A stretch of 64,000 nucleotides of DNA from Enterovibrio baiacu (GTDB lineage Bacteria; Pseudomonadota; Gammaproteobacteria; Enterobacterales; Vibrionaceae). Below are positions 28,197 to 37,169 of the stretch, piece after piece (position 1 is the first letter of the stretch; every line of letters starts with the position of its first letter). The DNA is taken from positions 40,081 through 104,080 of the forward strand of contig NZ_SCHN01000019.1 of assembly GCF_004120195.1 (NCBI RefSeq), given 5' to 3'. A model generated the notes under the pieces. It was not told the DNA's origin, searched no databases, and worked only from the letters and a program-made list of their open reading frames with translations. A program made the translations under genes and the position numbers.

Positions 28197-28508
28197 ATGA
28201 ACACAACCCAATACCACGAACTGGTTGATGCAGAATGGATGGCCATCGAAGAAGGCATCGACGAGAGTGGTGCGGATATCGATTATGAGACGTCTGGAAA
28301 CGTACTCACCATCGATTTTGAAGACCGCAGCCAGATCATTATTAACCGTCAAGAGCCTATGTCAGAGATTTGGTTGGCGTCTCGCTCAGGTGGATTCCAT
28401 TTCGCTTACAAAGACGGAAAATGGATTTGTAGCAAGTCAGGCATTGAATTCATGGACATGGTAAAGCAAGAGTGCAGCAAGCACGCTGGCGAAGACGTGA
28501 ATTGGTAA
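28197..28508 (+). CDS. cyaY: frataxin-like iron-sulfur protein CyaY
   Basis: 103 residues. The acidic first helix (YHELVDAEWMAIEEGIDESG) is followed by the frataxin beta sheet with IDFEDRSQIIINRQEP and the invariant EIWLASRSGGFHF region. It binds iron and tunes the IscS-IscU cluster-assembly machinery. It is divergent from lptM and followed by a strong terminator. Confidence 0.97.
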   Translation: MNTTQYHELVDAEWMAIEEGIDESGADIDYETSGNVLTIDFEDRSQIIINRQEPMSEIWLASRSGGFHFAYKDGKWICSKSGIEFMDMVKQECSKHAGEDVNW

Positions 28509-28533
28509 GACGCGCATTATGGCGTTTGAAGAG

Positions 28534-28568
28534 ATGCTGATAGCAGAACACGCTATCAGCATTTTTTT
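28534..28568 (+). terminator. bidirectional terminator between cyaY and cyaA
   Basis: ATGCTGATAGC-AGAACAC-GCTATCAGCATTTTTTT, 11-bp stem with a T run. Confidence 0.92.
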
Positions 28569-28604
28569 GCCGCACGTTTGGCAGCACAGGGAATCAGAGA
28601 AGGA

Positions 28605-31166
28605 TCAACGCGACGCGTATTGTGACGTTTCTGCGTTCGCTTCGGCGCTACGCTGCCAAGGACCACTCTTATAAGGGATCACCTGAGCACGGCCATCGGC
28701 ATGATGAATAATGTCGTAGAACTGTGGCAGGTTGAAGTTAACCGCTTGCCCTGTGAACGACACCTTGTCTTGTGACGACGTGTAGAAGCGGTTCACACCC
28801 TGCACCATTTCGTCTTTGTCACCGCTAAATTGGCGATACACTTCGACGCGATTGTTTTCATCTAGCACGTAAATATTGAAGCCTTGCTCGCAATCTTCGA
28901 AGAAGAATTGGATAAGCCCTTCACTCGCGTACGCATCAACCACTTCAGGCGGATGCACTTCACCGTCTTTATCAAGCACCACCACTGGCGAACCGTTGAT
29001 TTTGTTGGTCGAGATAGAGCGGTAGAAATCGACAGAGTTTTCGAGTTTCTGCACAGACACGCCACGACGCTCAAAGAACAGGCCGAACGTTTGGTCTGCC
29101 ACTCGAATCGCTTTAAAGCGACGGCGTTTTTCCTGATCAACCGGCTTCAAGCGCATATCAATACACTCTGCCACCAGTTGGTACACCAAGTTTCGGATCA
29201 AGCCACGCATTTTACCGGCATAGCAGAACACATCGACCGATTCAGGCGGAATGGCGTCTTGGTGCATTTTACCCAACAAGGTTTTCAACACATCCAGCAT
29301 GGCGTTCTCACCCTTAAAGTTAAGGGTTCGCACTTCGTTCCAGCTGTTGCGGTAAACCAAGTCAACACTACCGACCAAACACTCTTGCTCTGGTCCATAG
29401 CTGAAAATGTCGGTGTTTTTAAAATCGAAACGTACAGCAGGCTGCTTGAGCTCAGACGTTGGGTCTTGCTCAAGGTTGATAAACAACGCCAGTTTGCGAA
29501 TTTCACACGGGCTAGACAACGCCTGCAATGACGGCTGAGGACGGCGTACCGAGAAGGTGTTTCGCATGTCACTCACTAATTGATAAAGCTTATCAATGTC
29601 CACATTGCTGTTGCGCGCCACGGAGTGCAAACACGTCGATTCGGTCAACATGCCATTGAAATACGCCCATGCGACTAACTTCGACAAATAACGGTTATGT
29701 TCAAGGGGCGAACGGCCAATGATGTCGACAGGCTTGAGCGATTGCTTGTAGAGGTACCAACCCGGCGGGTTGCTACGGCCTTCTGGCACTTGAATCAAGG
29801 TCAGGTTCGGCTCATGCAAATCTGGCGACAATTGTGGGTTCAACAAGGTCACTTTGCCCGGCAGCACTTCGAACGCCGCATACAGCTTGCGCGCCAAAAT
29901 ACTGATGTCTTCAGGGCTAATTGCCGAGGTAATGTCATTACGACGCGCAAAGCGGATCAAGTTGCGGTAGCTCAACATCAGCGCTTCAAGCAGCTCGTTG
30001 TGGGCCTCTTTCACTTCTTCCACTTTCCAATTGCGGCGGTTATCTAAACGCGCAACGTCGTCTTGGCTCCATCCCCACTCACGGGTCAACACACACAGCA
30101 CTTCACGACGCCACGGCACTGAGCCAGGCCCCGGTTCACGGGTGAGTTTCTCGTGGGTTTTTAGGTAGAAACAACGACGCACCAAATCCAAACGGCGGTG
30201 ATCGTCAATACGCTCAAGGTAACGGGTGACCTTTTCTAGCATTAAGTAATACGCGTCAGATTGGTAAACATCTAACATGCCAGAATAAAAGCGGCGTTTG
30301 CCATCCACACTCAGAAGTTGCGTACCTGGGTATTCCCATGAGTACGCTTCGAGGAGGATAGCTTTCAGCACCGACTTGTAGGGTGAGTCGATACTCTTGT
30401 ATAGCTGCCAAAGGCTTGAGCCGAAGTATTCTTCAGCAGGGATCGACGGCAATCCGCCAAAGTCGACCCAATCGTCGCGGCAAATTGCGCCGCTTGCGAT
30501 CATCTCACCCACATACTCTTCGTAGCAATCTTCCATTTCTGGCGGCACGAGATACCACAGCAGTTGTTGACCTGCTAGGTGCAGCGCAGAGCGATAGAAT
30601 TCATCGAGAAGAAGATAATGCTGGCTTGACCCACAGTTATCGGAGGTCATGGCTTGGGCAAGGTTTTTGCGGAAACGTTGTTCGCACATCACGAAGAAGT
30701 TCACTTCTACGCCTTGTGCCATCGCCCAATCTGAAATCATCGAACACTTGCTGTCGAGCATTGCACGCTGATCTTCGCTCACCCATTGCTGCACACACAC
30801 CCAAATATCGAGGTCGCTCGACAGGCTTTGTCCCATAGAGGCGGTACTGCCCATGGAGAAAAGGCCTTTGATTGGGAATTCGTCAGAAAACGGTTTATCA
30901 GGGATCGCGGCATCGACGGCAAGTGCGCAGTCATTCACGAAATCGCGCTGCAAATCAGAAAGGGTAAAACGAGAAATTCCGTGGACGACGCTACGTTCCA
31001 AATAGCCCGGAATGGCTGGATGGTTAAAGTGCAGCAAGACAGGCAAAACGTTAAACACGTTAATGGCCTGTGAGTGCATAGCGCTTCGAGCACGTTCCAA
31101 CCTTACTTGGTTGAAAGCATCGAGGCGCTCTATTTGCTGATCAACATAGTTTTGCAAGATAAACAT
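28605..31166 (-). CDS. cyaA: class I adenylate cyclase
   Basis: 853 residues (E. coli 848). The N-terminal catalytic half carries the class I signature FSMGSTASMGQSLSSDLDIW (near 105-124) and VNFFVM. The C-terminal half is the regulatory domain that responds to the phosphotransferase system. It makes cAMP for CRP. The start is uncertain by a few codons: ATG 31166 has little of a ribosome-binding site, and E. coli uses a weak TTG start. It is divergent from hemC, as in E. coli. Confidence 0.97.
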   Translation of the reverse strand: MFILQNYVDQQIERLDAFNQVRLERARSAMHSQAINVFNVLPVLLHFNHPAIPGYLERSVVHGISRFTLSDLQRDFVNDCALAVDAAIPDKPFSDEFPIKGLFSMGSTASMGQSLSSDLDIWVCVQQWVSEDQRAMLDSKCSMISDWAMAQGVEVNFFVMCEQRFRKNLAQAMTSDNCGSSQHYLLLDEFYRSALHLAGQQLLWYLVPPEMEDCYEEYVGEMIASGAICRDDWVDFGGLPSIPAEEYFGSSLWQLYKSIDSPYKSVLKAILLEAYSWEYPGTQLLSVDGKRRFYSGMLDVYQSDAYYLMLEKVTRYLERIDDHRRLDLVRRCFYLKTHEKLTREPGPGSVPWRREVLCVLTREWGWSQDDVARLDNRRNWKVEEVKEAHNELLEALMLSYRNLIRFARRNDITSAISPEDISILARKLYAAFEVLPGKVTLLNPQLSPDLHEPNLTLIQVPEGRSNPPGWYLYKQSLKPVDIIGRSPLEHNRYLSKLVAWAYFNGMLTESTCLHSVARNSNVDIDKLYQLVSDMRNTFSVRRPQPSLQALSSPCEIRKLALFINLEQDPTSELKQPAVRFDFKNTDIFSYGPEQECLVGSVDLVYRNSWNEVRTLNFKGENAMLDVLKTLLGKMHQDAIPPESVDVFCYAGKMRGLIRNLVYQLVAECIDMRLKPVDQEKRRRFKAIRVADQTFGLFFERRGVSVQKLENSVDFYRSISTNKINGSPVVVLDKDGEVHPPEVVDAYASEGLIQFFFEDCEQGFNIYVLDENNRVEVYRQFSGDKDEMVQGVNRFYTSSQDKVSFTGQAVNFNLPQFYDIIHHADGRAQVIPYKSGPWQRSAEANAETSQYASR

Positions 31167-31547
31167 CCAAAGTTGCCGACATCCGAGTCAACGTAGCGGG
31201 GGTCGAGAATAAAGAAGACATCGACACCCATGGACAAAAACGTGATCAATCTAACAGTTTTTCGCTGGAGCGTAAAGCGAGCAATGGTTTCTTGTTTTCC
31301 CATCACTTCGCTCACTATATGACCAAAACTGTGAGAGAGACAACACGCTATCTCAAAATAGATTCATAGGAAGGTGAACCGCGTTCTATTTCGCCTTCTG
31401 AATCAGCCCTAAAAAATAGATCCTCGTCACACAAGACTAGCCCATCCTGCCGCACTTCGCACGTTTTAACCTTCGCCATCACCTTCAGTTATCAAGGAAG
31501 ATGAAGCGATGATACGATTAGCGTATTAGAAACAAATGGAAGCCAAC
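31167..31547. other. cyaA-hemC divergent control region
   Basis: 381 bases with no gene. They contain the promoters of cyaA and the hem operon. A CRP-like site lies at 31330-31345. I could not place the -10/-35 elements securely. Confidence 0.5.
31330..31345. promoter_or_regulatory. candidate CRP site upstream of cyaA
   Basis: TGTGA-GAGAGA-CAACA matches the TGTGA-N6-TCACA consensus at 8 of 10 informative positions. CRP represses cyaA in E. coli, so feedback here is plausible, although the site is 164 bases from the start codon. Confidence 0.4.
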
Positions 31548-32483
31548 ATGAATTCAACACCGATCCGCATCGCGACACGACAAAGCCCGCTGGCTCTTTG
31601 GCAGGCAGAATACGTAAAAGCAGCCCTTGAATCTTCTCACCCAGGTCTGGTGGTTGAACTTGTGCCTATGGTAACCAAGGGCGACATCATTCTTGATACG
31701 CCATTGGCAAAAGTCGGCGGTAAAGGATTGTTCGTGAAAGAGCTTGAACAAGCCATGTTGGACGGACGTGCGGATATCGCTGTGCACTCCATGAAAGACG
31801 TTCCAGTAGAGTTCCCAGAAGGACTTGGCCTTGTCACGATTTGTGAGCGTGAAGACCCGAGAGATGCGTTTGTCTCTAACAAATACAACGGCTTTGCCGA
31901 CCTGCCAAAAGGCGCGATTGTGGGTACATCAAGCCTGCGTCGCCAATGTCAGGTTCGCGAAATGCGCCCAGACCTTGTGGTGAAAGATTTGCGTGGTAAC
32001 GTCGGCACACGTTTAGGCAAACTGGATAAGGGCGAATATGACGCCATCATTTTGGCCGCCGCTGGCCTAAAACGTCTGAACCTTCACGACCGTATTCGTG
32101 CTGAAATCGAACCCGAAGAGATTCTTCCTGCGGTCGGCCAAGGCGCTGTGGGCATTGAGTGTCGCCTTGATGACGAACGCGTTCGCACCCTGCTTGAGCC
32201 GTTGGCAGATGCTAACACCACGTTCCGCGTGTTGTGTGAGCGTGCCATGAACAATCGCCTACAAGGCGGCTGTCAGGTGCCTATCGGCAGCTACTCTGTG
32301 ATTCAAGGTGATCAGATTTTCCTTCGCGCGCTTGTCGGCGAGCCTGATGGCAGCCAAATCATTCGTGGTGAAGTGACTGGCCCTCTTGAGAAAGCGGAAG
32401 AACTGGGAACAGGCCTTGCGGAACAACTGCTGGAAGACGGCGCTCGCCCTATTCTTGAAAAGTTGTATCAGGACGAAATATGA
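31548..32483 (+). CDS. hemC: hydroxymethylbilane synthase (porphobilinogen deaminase)
   Basis: 311 residues from [19 protein letters not shown], with GGAAG 6 bases upstream; an in-frame ATG 12 bases earlier has a weaker site. The dipyrromethane cofactor cysteine is in QGGCQVPIG and the catalytic Asp in [12 protein letters not shown]. It joins four porphobilinogens into hydroxymethylbilane. It is the first gene of hemC-hemD-hemX-hemY, overlapping hemD by 4 bases. Confidence 0.98.
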   Translation: MNSTPIRIATRQSPLALWQAEYVKAALESSHPGLVVELVPMVTKGDIILDTPLAKVGGKGLFVKELEQAMLDGRADIAVHSMKDVPVEFPEGLGLVTICEREDPRDAFVSNKYNGFADLPKGAIVGTSSLRRQCQVREMRPDLVVKDLRGNVGTRLGKLDKGEYDAIILAAAGLKRLNLHDRIRAEIEPEEILPAVGQGAVGIECRLDDERVRTLLEPLADANTTFRVLCERAMNNRLQGGCQVPIGSYSVIQGDQIFLRALVGEPDGSQIIRGEVTGPLEKAEELGTGLAEQLLEDGARPILEKLYQDEI

Positions 32484-33253
32484 CGGTATTGGTTGTTCGC
32501 CCAGCGCCTGCGAGTCAGGCGTTGGCTGATAGCCTAAACCAAGCAGGAATAAAGGCGCTGCCCGCGCCTTTATTGTCTTTTTCTGACGGTAAAGACCTGC
32601 ACTCCCTCAGCGACACCTTGGCGGCATTGCCTTCCAATAGCGTGGTGGTCGCGGTAAGCCCTCGCGCGGTGGAGTACGCGCATCACCACCTTAACGCGCA
32701 ACATCAGCCTTGGCGACGCGATTTGCACTATGTCGCCGTAGGGGAAAAAACCGCCGTCACATGGAAAGAACTTAGCGCCATCGAGGCTCACCTTCCCCAC
32801 ACCGAAGACAGCGAAGGCATGTTAGCGCTGCCTGTATTTTCTGCGCCCAGCACACTGTCGGTGCTTATTTTACGGGGAAACGGTGGCCGCGCATTGTTAG
32901 GGGAAACCCTTCACGCGCAAGGCGCGCACATCCACTATTTTGAAGCATATCAACGACACTGGGAGAGTGAGCACTTATCATCACTCACAGAGCAGTGGCG
33001 TCGTGAACATGTCGATACCATTGTGGTGACCAGTGGTGAGCAACTCTCACTTTTGTGTCAGACAATCTCAGAGTGTGACCAGCAATGGCTAAAAGAATGC
33101 CATATACTGGTGCCTAGCAAACGGATTTACAATCAAGCAATTGGCCTTGGTTTTTCCACGATTAGCTGTGTAAACAGTGCTGCCAACCGCACACTGTTTC
33201 ACGTATTACACGAGATGAACAACTCGGGACATTCGGATGACAGACAAGAATAA
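32480..33253 (+). CDS. hemD: uroporphyrinogen-III synthase
   Basis: 257 residues starting [19 protein letters not shown]. Two alpha/beta domains; the family is poorly conserved but RPAP at the start, [35 protein letters not shown] and VVTSGEQL are typical. It closes hydroxymethylbilane into uroporphyrinogen III with inversion of ring D. It overlaps hemC by 4 bases and hemX by 17. Confidence 0.95.
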   Translation: MTVLVVRPAPASQALADSLNQAGIKALPAPLLSFSDGKDLHSLSDTLAALPSNSVVVAVSPRAVEYAHHHLNAQHQPWRRDLHYVAVGEKTAVTWKELSAIEAHLPHTEDSEGMLALPVFSAPSTLSVLILRGNGGRALLGETLHAQGAHIHYFEAYQRHWESEHLSSLTEQWRREHVDTIVVTSGEQLSLLCQTISECDQQWLKECHILVPSKRIYNQAIGLGFSTISCVNSAANRTLFHVLHEMNNSGHSDDRQE

Positions 33254-34463
33254 AACATCAGGCACGGATAAAAACACGTCGGCGCCAGCATCCTCTTCAG
33301 GCAAGGAGACGCCTAGTTCGTCAAACACTGCTGCCAGCTCTCAATCCTCTAACAGCAAGCCTTCAAACGCTGAAAAGAAAACCACACCGACGCCGCCTGA
33401 AGCAAAACCTGCCAAAGAAGAAAAGCGTGGCGGAAACAAATTAGCAGCTGTTGCCATTATTTTGGTGATTGCGTTAGGTGCGGGTCTTTACTATCACGGC
33501 CACCAGCAGTCGAAGCAATACAATGCAGACATGTCGGCGTTGGCTTCCCAAGTTGATGCGCTGAAAAGTGCCCTAGCTGATAGTGAGCAACAAAACAAAG
33601 CGGCACTGGCCAGTGCGGCACAAAACACCCAAGTGCTTATCGAGCAACAAGACAAAACCATCACCAGCTTGCAATCTGCACTGGCTGATATGAAAGGTCG
33701 ACGCCCGAACGATTGGTTGTTGGCAGAAGCGGAGTACTTGGTTAACCAAGCGGGTCGTCAGCTGTGGTTAGTGCATGATGTGCTAACCGCGACCACCCTG
33801 ATGGAAAATGCTGATCAGCGTATTGCTGAGCTTAATGACCCGTCAATGACACCGATTCGCCAAGCCATGGCAAAAGACATCATGCAATTGAAAGCACTCA
33901 AGCGTATAGACCGAGATGGTCTGGTCCTGCGTTTGAACAGCCTTCAGCAAGAAGTTGATAAGTTGCCACTGGCCAATGCCATCATGCCGCACGCAGAAGA
34001 AGTAGCGCCAGAGACCGTCTCTACGGACGTCAGCGATTGGGAACAAAACCTGAAAGCATCCATGAATGACTTTGTCGGTAAATTCATCACTTACCGCAAA
34101 CGCGAAGGTGATGTGGTGCCACTGCTGACACCCGCTCAAACCTTCTATCTGCAAGAAAACCTCAAAGCGAAGCTAGACCAAGCCATCACGGCGGTATATC
34201 GCGAGAATGGTCGTTTGTACTCAGAATCATTGAGCACAGCAAAAGCGTGGGCAGAACGTTTCTACAACCAAGACGCGAAATCGACAGAAGCCTTCATCAC
34301 TACCCTGACACACTTGAGCGAGCAAACTATTTCGGTGAATTACCCGGAAGTGCTGCACAGCCAAGATTTGATCAGCGAAGCACTGTCTGAACGCTTGCGC
34401 CGTGATTTGTCGCCACTGCCAGCGGAAGCTGAGGTTCTCCCAACTGAGGAGAGCAGCCAATGA
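33237..34463 (+). CDS. hemX: HemX membrane protein
   Basis: 408 residues. A Ser/Thr/Lys-rich disordered cytosolic N-terminus (1-60) is followed by one membrane helix (KLAAVAIILVIALGAGLYYH, about 65-84), then a coiled coil (about 90-150) and the HemX domain with RRPNDWLLAEAEYLVNQAGR. Often annotated as a uroporphyrinogen-III methyltransferase, but no methyltransferase motif is present and the role is unproven. It is encoded between hemD and hemY. Confidence 0.93.
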   Translation: MTDKNKTSGTDKNTSAPASSSGKETPSSSNTAASSQSSNSKPSNAEKKTTPTPPEAKPAKEEKRGGNKLAAVAIILVIALGAGLYYHGHQQSKQYNADMSALASQVDALKSALADSEQQNKAALASAAQNTQVLIEQQDKTITSLQSALADMKGRRPNDWLLAEAEYLVNQAGRQLWLVHDVLTATTLMENADQRIAELNDPSMTPIRQAMAKDIMQLKALKRIDRDGLVLRLNSLQQEVDKLPLANAIMPHAEEVAPETVSTDVSDWEQNLKASMNDFVGKFITYRKREGDVVPLLTPAQTFYLQENLKAKLDQAITAVYRENGRLYSESLSTAKAWAERFYNQDAKSTEAFITTLTHLSEQTISVNYPEVLHSQDLISEALSERLRRDLSPLPAEAEVLPTEESSQ

Positions 34464-35659
34464 TCAAAATTCTGTTACTGGTCATTGCGCTGATTGCAGG
34501 CTTAATCGTGGGGCCTGATCTTGCGGGCAACCAAGGTTATGTGCTGATCTCCGCGGCCAACCAGACCATTGAAATGAGTCTTACCACGCTGATCATTTTG
34601 GTCATCGCCGCGTTTGCTGCTTTTTTCATTCTGGAATTTATTCTGCGCAAACTGTTTTCGCTTTCCAGCTCAACCCGTGGTTGGTTCTCTGGTCGCAAAA
34701 ACAAAAAGGCGCGCAAGCTAACCAACGATGGCTTAATGAAGTTGCTGGAAGGCGATTGGAAGCAAGCTGAGAAATTGGTTGTTAAAGGTGCATCACACAG
34801 CGATGCCCCTCTGCTGAACTGTCTTGCTGCCGCCGAAGCTGCACAAGGGCGTGGTGATGTTGAAAGCCGTGACCGCTACCTGCAAAAAGCGGCGGACTTT
34901 GGTTCAGACAATTTGGCGACATCGCTGACTCGCGCCAAACTTCAATACCGCCAAGGCCAATACGAAGAAGCACTCGCCAGCTTACAAGGTTTGATTGATG
35001 CACACCCGCGTAATGCGATTTTGCTGACACTGCTGAAAGACACCTATCTCCAACTGCAAGATTGGCAGGCGCTCCTTCGTTTATTGCCGTCACTGAGACG
35101 TGTTAAAGCACTCTCTGATGAAGAGGCACATAAGCTCGAGATGAAGGCGGAGTGTGGTCTGATGGCGCACATTGCGACCCAAAAAGGCAGCGATGGCTTG
35201 CTGGCGCACTGGAACAGTTTGTCTCGCGCTGCGCGCCAACAAACATCGTTGATTGCATGCTTGGTGAAGCAGTTGATTGCTCGCCGTGCAGATTCAGAAG
35301 CTTACGTGATTTTACGTGAAAACCTGAAAAAGCAGCCTGATGAGTCGTTGATAAGCTTGGTGCCTGAACTGACTCTGCCTGATTACCATCCGGTGATTTT
35401 AAAACTTCAAGAGCTGCTGCGTTACAACGAAAACAACCCAGTGACCAACAGCGCATTGGGGCAATTGTATTTTCGTGAAGGAAAATGGGCAGAGGCAAGA
35501 CAGCATTTTGAGCGCGCATTGGAAGCACGCCCAGACGTGACCGATTACGCATGGCTGGTTGATACGCTAGAGAAACTCAATGAATCTGGCATCGCCAACA
35601 GTGTTTCACGTGAAGCACTGAAACTCGCCTTGCCTTTACCACCGACATCTTCATCGTAA
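34460..35659 (+). CDS. hemY: HemY, TPR-containing heme-associated membrane protein
   Basis: 399 residues with two N-terminal membrane helices (about 3-20 and 40-62: LTTLIILVIAAFAAFFILEF) and a cytosolic or periplasmic tetratricopeptide region (LQYRQGQYEEALASLQGLID, NSALGQLYFREGKWAEARQHFERAL). It belongs to the proteobacterial HemY family, unrelated to the B. subtilis oxidase of that name. The role in heme metabolism is inferred from operon membership. Confidence 0.95.
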   Translation: MIKILLLVIALIAGLIVGPDLAGNQGYVLISAANQTIEMSLTTLIILVIAAFAAFFILEFILRKLFSLSSSTRGWFSGRKNKKARKLTNDGLMKLLEGDWKQAEKLVVKGASHSDAPLLNCLAAAEAAQGRGDVESRDRYLQKAADFGSDNLATSLTRAKLQYRQGQYEEALASLQGLIDAHPRNAILLTLLKDTYLQLQDWQALLRLLPSLRRVKALSDEEAHKLEMKAECGLMAHIATQKGSDGLLAHWNSLSRAARQQTSLIACLVKQLIARRADSEAYVILRENLKKQPDESLISLVPELTLPDYHPVILKLQELLRYNENNPVTNSALGQLYFREGKWAEARQHFERALEARPDVTDYAWLVDTLEKLNESGIANSVSREALKLALPLPPTSSS

Positions 35660-35700
35660 CATCGATAAACAGCCTGAATCTGGCGAAAAATATCACTGAC

Positions 35701-35728
35701 AAAAAACGCCCAAATGGGCGTTTTTTTA
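35701..35728 (+). terminator. terminator of hemCDXY
   Basis: AAAAAACGCCCA-AA-TGGGCGTTTTTTT, a perfect stem 41 bases after the hemY stop. Confidence 0.9.
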
Positions 35729-35894
35729 TTCACAAATTTAGCAAATTGACTGATAAACAGCCCCATGTGTTTCAAGTCGTTAATAATGATTAACTGCTAT
35801 TTATGGCATATTGTTAAGCCAAGGTAACTGTTATCAAATAGAACGGTAACAAAAAATATAACGCTATAAATTTGTAAAGTGAGCTCGACTGATC

Positions 35895-35987
35895 ATGGAT
35901 ATGTTACCTTGGATGATCATTTCAGGCCTGTTGGTATCGGTAGTTACCGGTCTGTTGACAGTACTGATGGTCAAAGGCATGGAGTAA
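35895..35987 (+). CDS. small membrane protein, 30 aa, unknown
   Basis: 30 codons from ATG 35895 to TAA 35985-35987. MDMLPWMIISGLLVSVVTGL is followed by LTVLMVKGME: a single membrane helix with a Lys/Glu tail, a typical bacterial small membrane protein. The ribosome-binding site is weak (GAGCTC 11 bases upstream). A GC-rich hairpin follows at 36002-36024. I do not recognise the sequence. The strictly hydrophobic core between charged ends favours a real product over chance. Confidence 0.5.
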   Translation: MDMLPWMIISGLLVSVVTGLLTVLMVKGME

Positions 35988-36001
35988 ACCCCACGCCCTT
36001 C

Positions 36002-36024
36002 TAACGCCTCCGATTCGGGGGCGT
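36002..36024. terminator. hairpin between the 30-aa gene and the zinc protein gene
   Basis: AACGCC-TCCGATTCGGG-GGCGTT is a GC-rich stem. No long T run follows, so termination is only probable. Confidence 0.4.
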
Positions 36025-36061
36025 TATCATTTGTGCTTTATCTTCTTTTCGCTGTCCCTAA

Positions 36062-36217
36062 TCACTTGAGTGATATGGGTTTGCACAGCACTTTCTTGGT
36101 ATTCGCCACCCGTGCGCACTTCTTGCACACAAATTCTGGCTTTTTGACCAGCTTTGTCAGTTCAGACAAATCGCCTTCAATGTCTCGGCTCTTCCAGTCA
36201 CACAATGTTTTTGCCAA
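36062..36217 (-). CDS. small zinc-binding protein, 51 aa
   Basis: The frame reads MAKTLCDWKSRDIEGDLSEL and ends VCKKCARVANTKKVLCKPISLK-stop. Four cysteines in Cys-W-K, CKKC and LCKP contexts suggest one zinc site. I recall similar short proteins with CDWK...CRKCARVA...LCKP in many marine gammaproteobacteria, with no known function. The only possible starts after the upstream in-frame stop are TTG codons; TTG 36217 has GGAG 9 bases upstream. It follows rsmJ by 34 bases on the same strand, so it may be co-transcribed. Confidence 0.75.
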   Translation of the reverse strand: MAKTLCDWKSRDIEGDLSELTKLVKKPEFVCKKCARVANTKKVLCKPISLK

Positions 36218-36251
36218 CGCATCGGTCTCCGTTTACTGCTTTTCTGCGTGA

Positions 36252-37022
36252 TCAACGCATTGCCGCTTTTACATACACATCAAAGCGATTTTTCTTGGTT
36301 TCAATCTGCGTTGATGGCGTTTTTTCAGCCAGAAATTCTGCGTAGTCGGGACGCTTCACCACCACTCGCTTCGTCGCCAATTCATACGCTGGGGCAAATA
36401 AACCGTCAGCATCATTGTCAGCACCGACTAACGATTGGAAGACCCGCATTTCTTTTTTCACCAGCGCCGATTTCTTTTTATGCGGATACATAGGATCGAG
36501 GTACACAACATCAGGGCGGGTTAACGTGGTGTCATTGACCAGTTGATTTAACGCATCATGGCTCGATGCGTGCACCATGGATAACCGCTCACTGACCCAA
36601 CCGCCGATATCCGCATCCGCTTTCGCCCGCGCCAATCCATCTTCAAGGAGCGCAGCCACCACGGGATGACGCTCAACCATTTGCACCTTGCACCCTAACG
36701 ACGCCAAGACAAACGCATCACGCCCTAAACCGGCTGTGGCATCAAGCACTGTAGGTGTCGCGCCTTTGTTCAACCCGACAGCTTTCGCGATGGATTGCCC
36801 CTTTCCGCCACCAAATTTGCGTCGATGACCCGCAGCGCCGCCAACCAAATCAACGTATACCGCGCCCAATTTAGGCTCATCAAGCTTACGCAGCTCTAAA
36901 CGGGATTCGGTTAAAACGAGGGCGAATATGGCATCCGCATCATGGGTAAGACCCCAACGCTGAGCAATCTCAGCCAGGGTATCTGTACGCGCTGGCGCGT
37001 CGCAAGATAAAGCAATGTGCAC
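36252..37022 (-). CDS. rsmJ: 16S rRNA (guanine1516-N2)-methyltransferase RsmJ
   Basis: 256 residues from a GTG at 37022 with GGAGAG about 6 bases upstream; E. coli RsmJ is 250. The landmarks are [23 protein letters not shown] motif [18 protein letters not shown], and the catalytic motif [17 protein letters not shown]. It methylates G1516 of 16S rRNA. It lies upstream of the small zinc protein gene on the same strand. Confidence 0.95.
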   Translation of the reverse strand: MHIALSCDAPARTDTLAEIAQRWGLTHDADAIFALVLTESRLELRKLDEPKLGAVYVDLVGGAAGHRRKFGGGKGQSIAKAVGLNKGATPTVLDATAGLGRDAFVLASLGCKVQMVERHPVVAALLEDGLARAKADADIGGWVSERLSMVHASSHDALNQLVNDTTLTRPDVVYLDPMYPHKKKSALVKKEMRVFQSLVGADNDADGLFAPAYELATKRVVVKRPDYAEFLAEKTPSTQIETKKNRFDVYVKAAMR

Positions 37023-37169
37023 CTGAACTCTCCGGAAAAGTAATCTCGGCGAGTATATCAGGCTCAACCAAGGAACAAAGAGCAAAAACGCACCGCATCA
37101 CGGTGAATCAGCCCATTAAAAAAGCAGCCCGTAAGCTGCATTTTGAGAAACAAACCCAAGGTCATGGCC

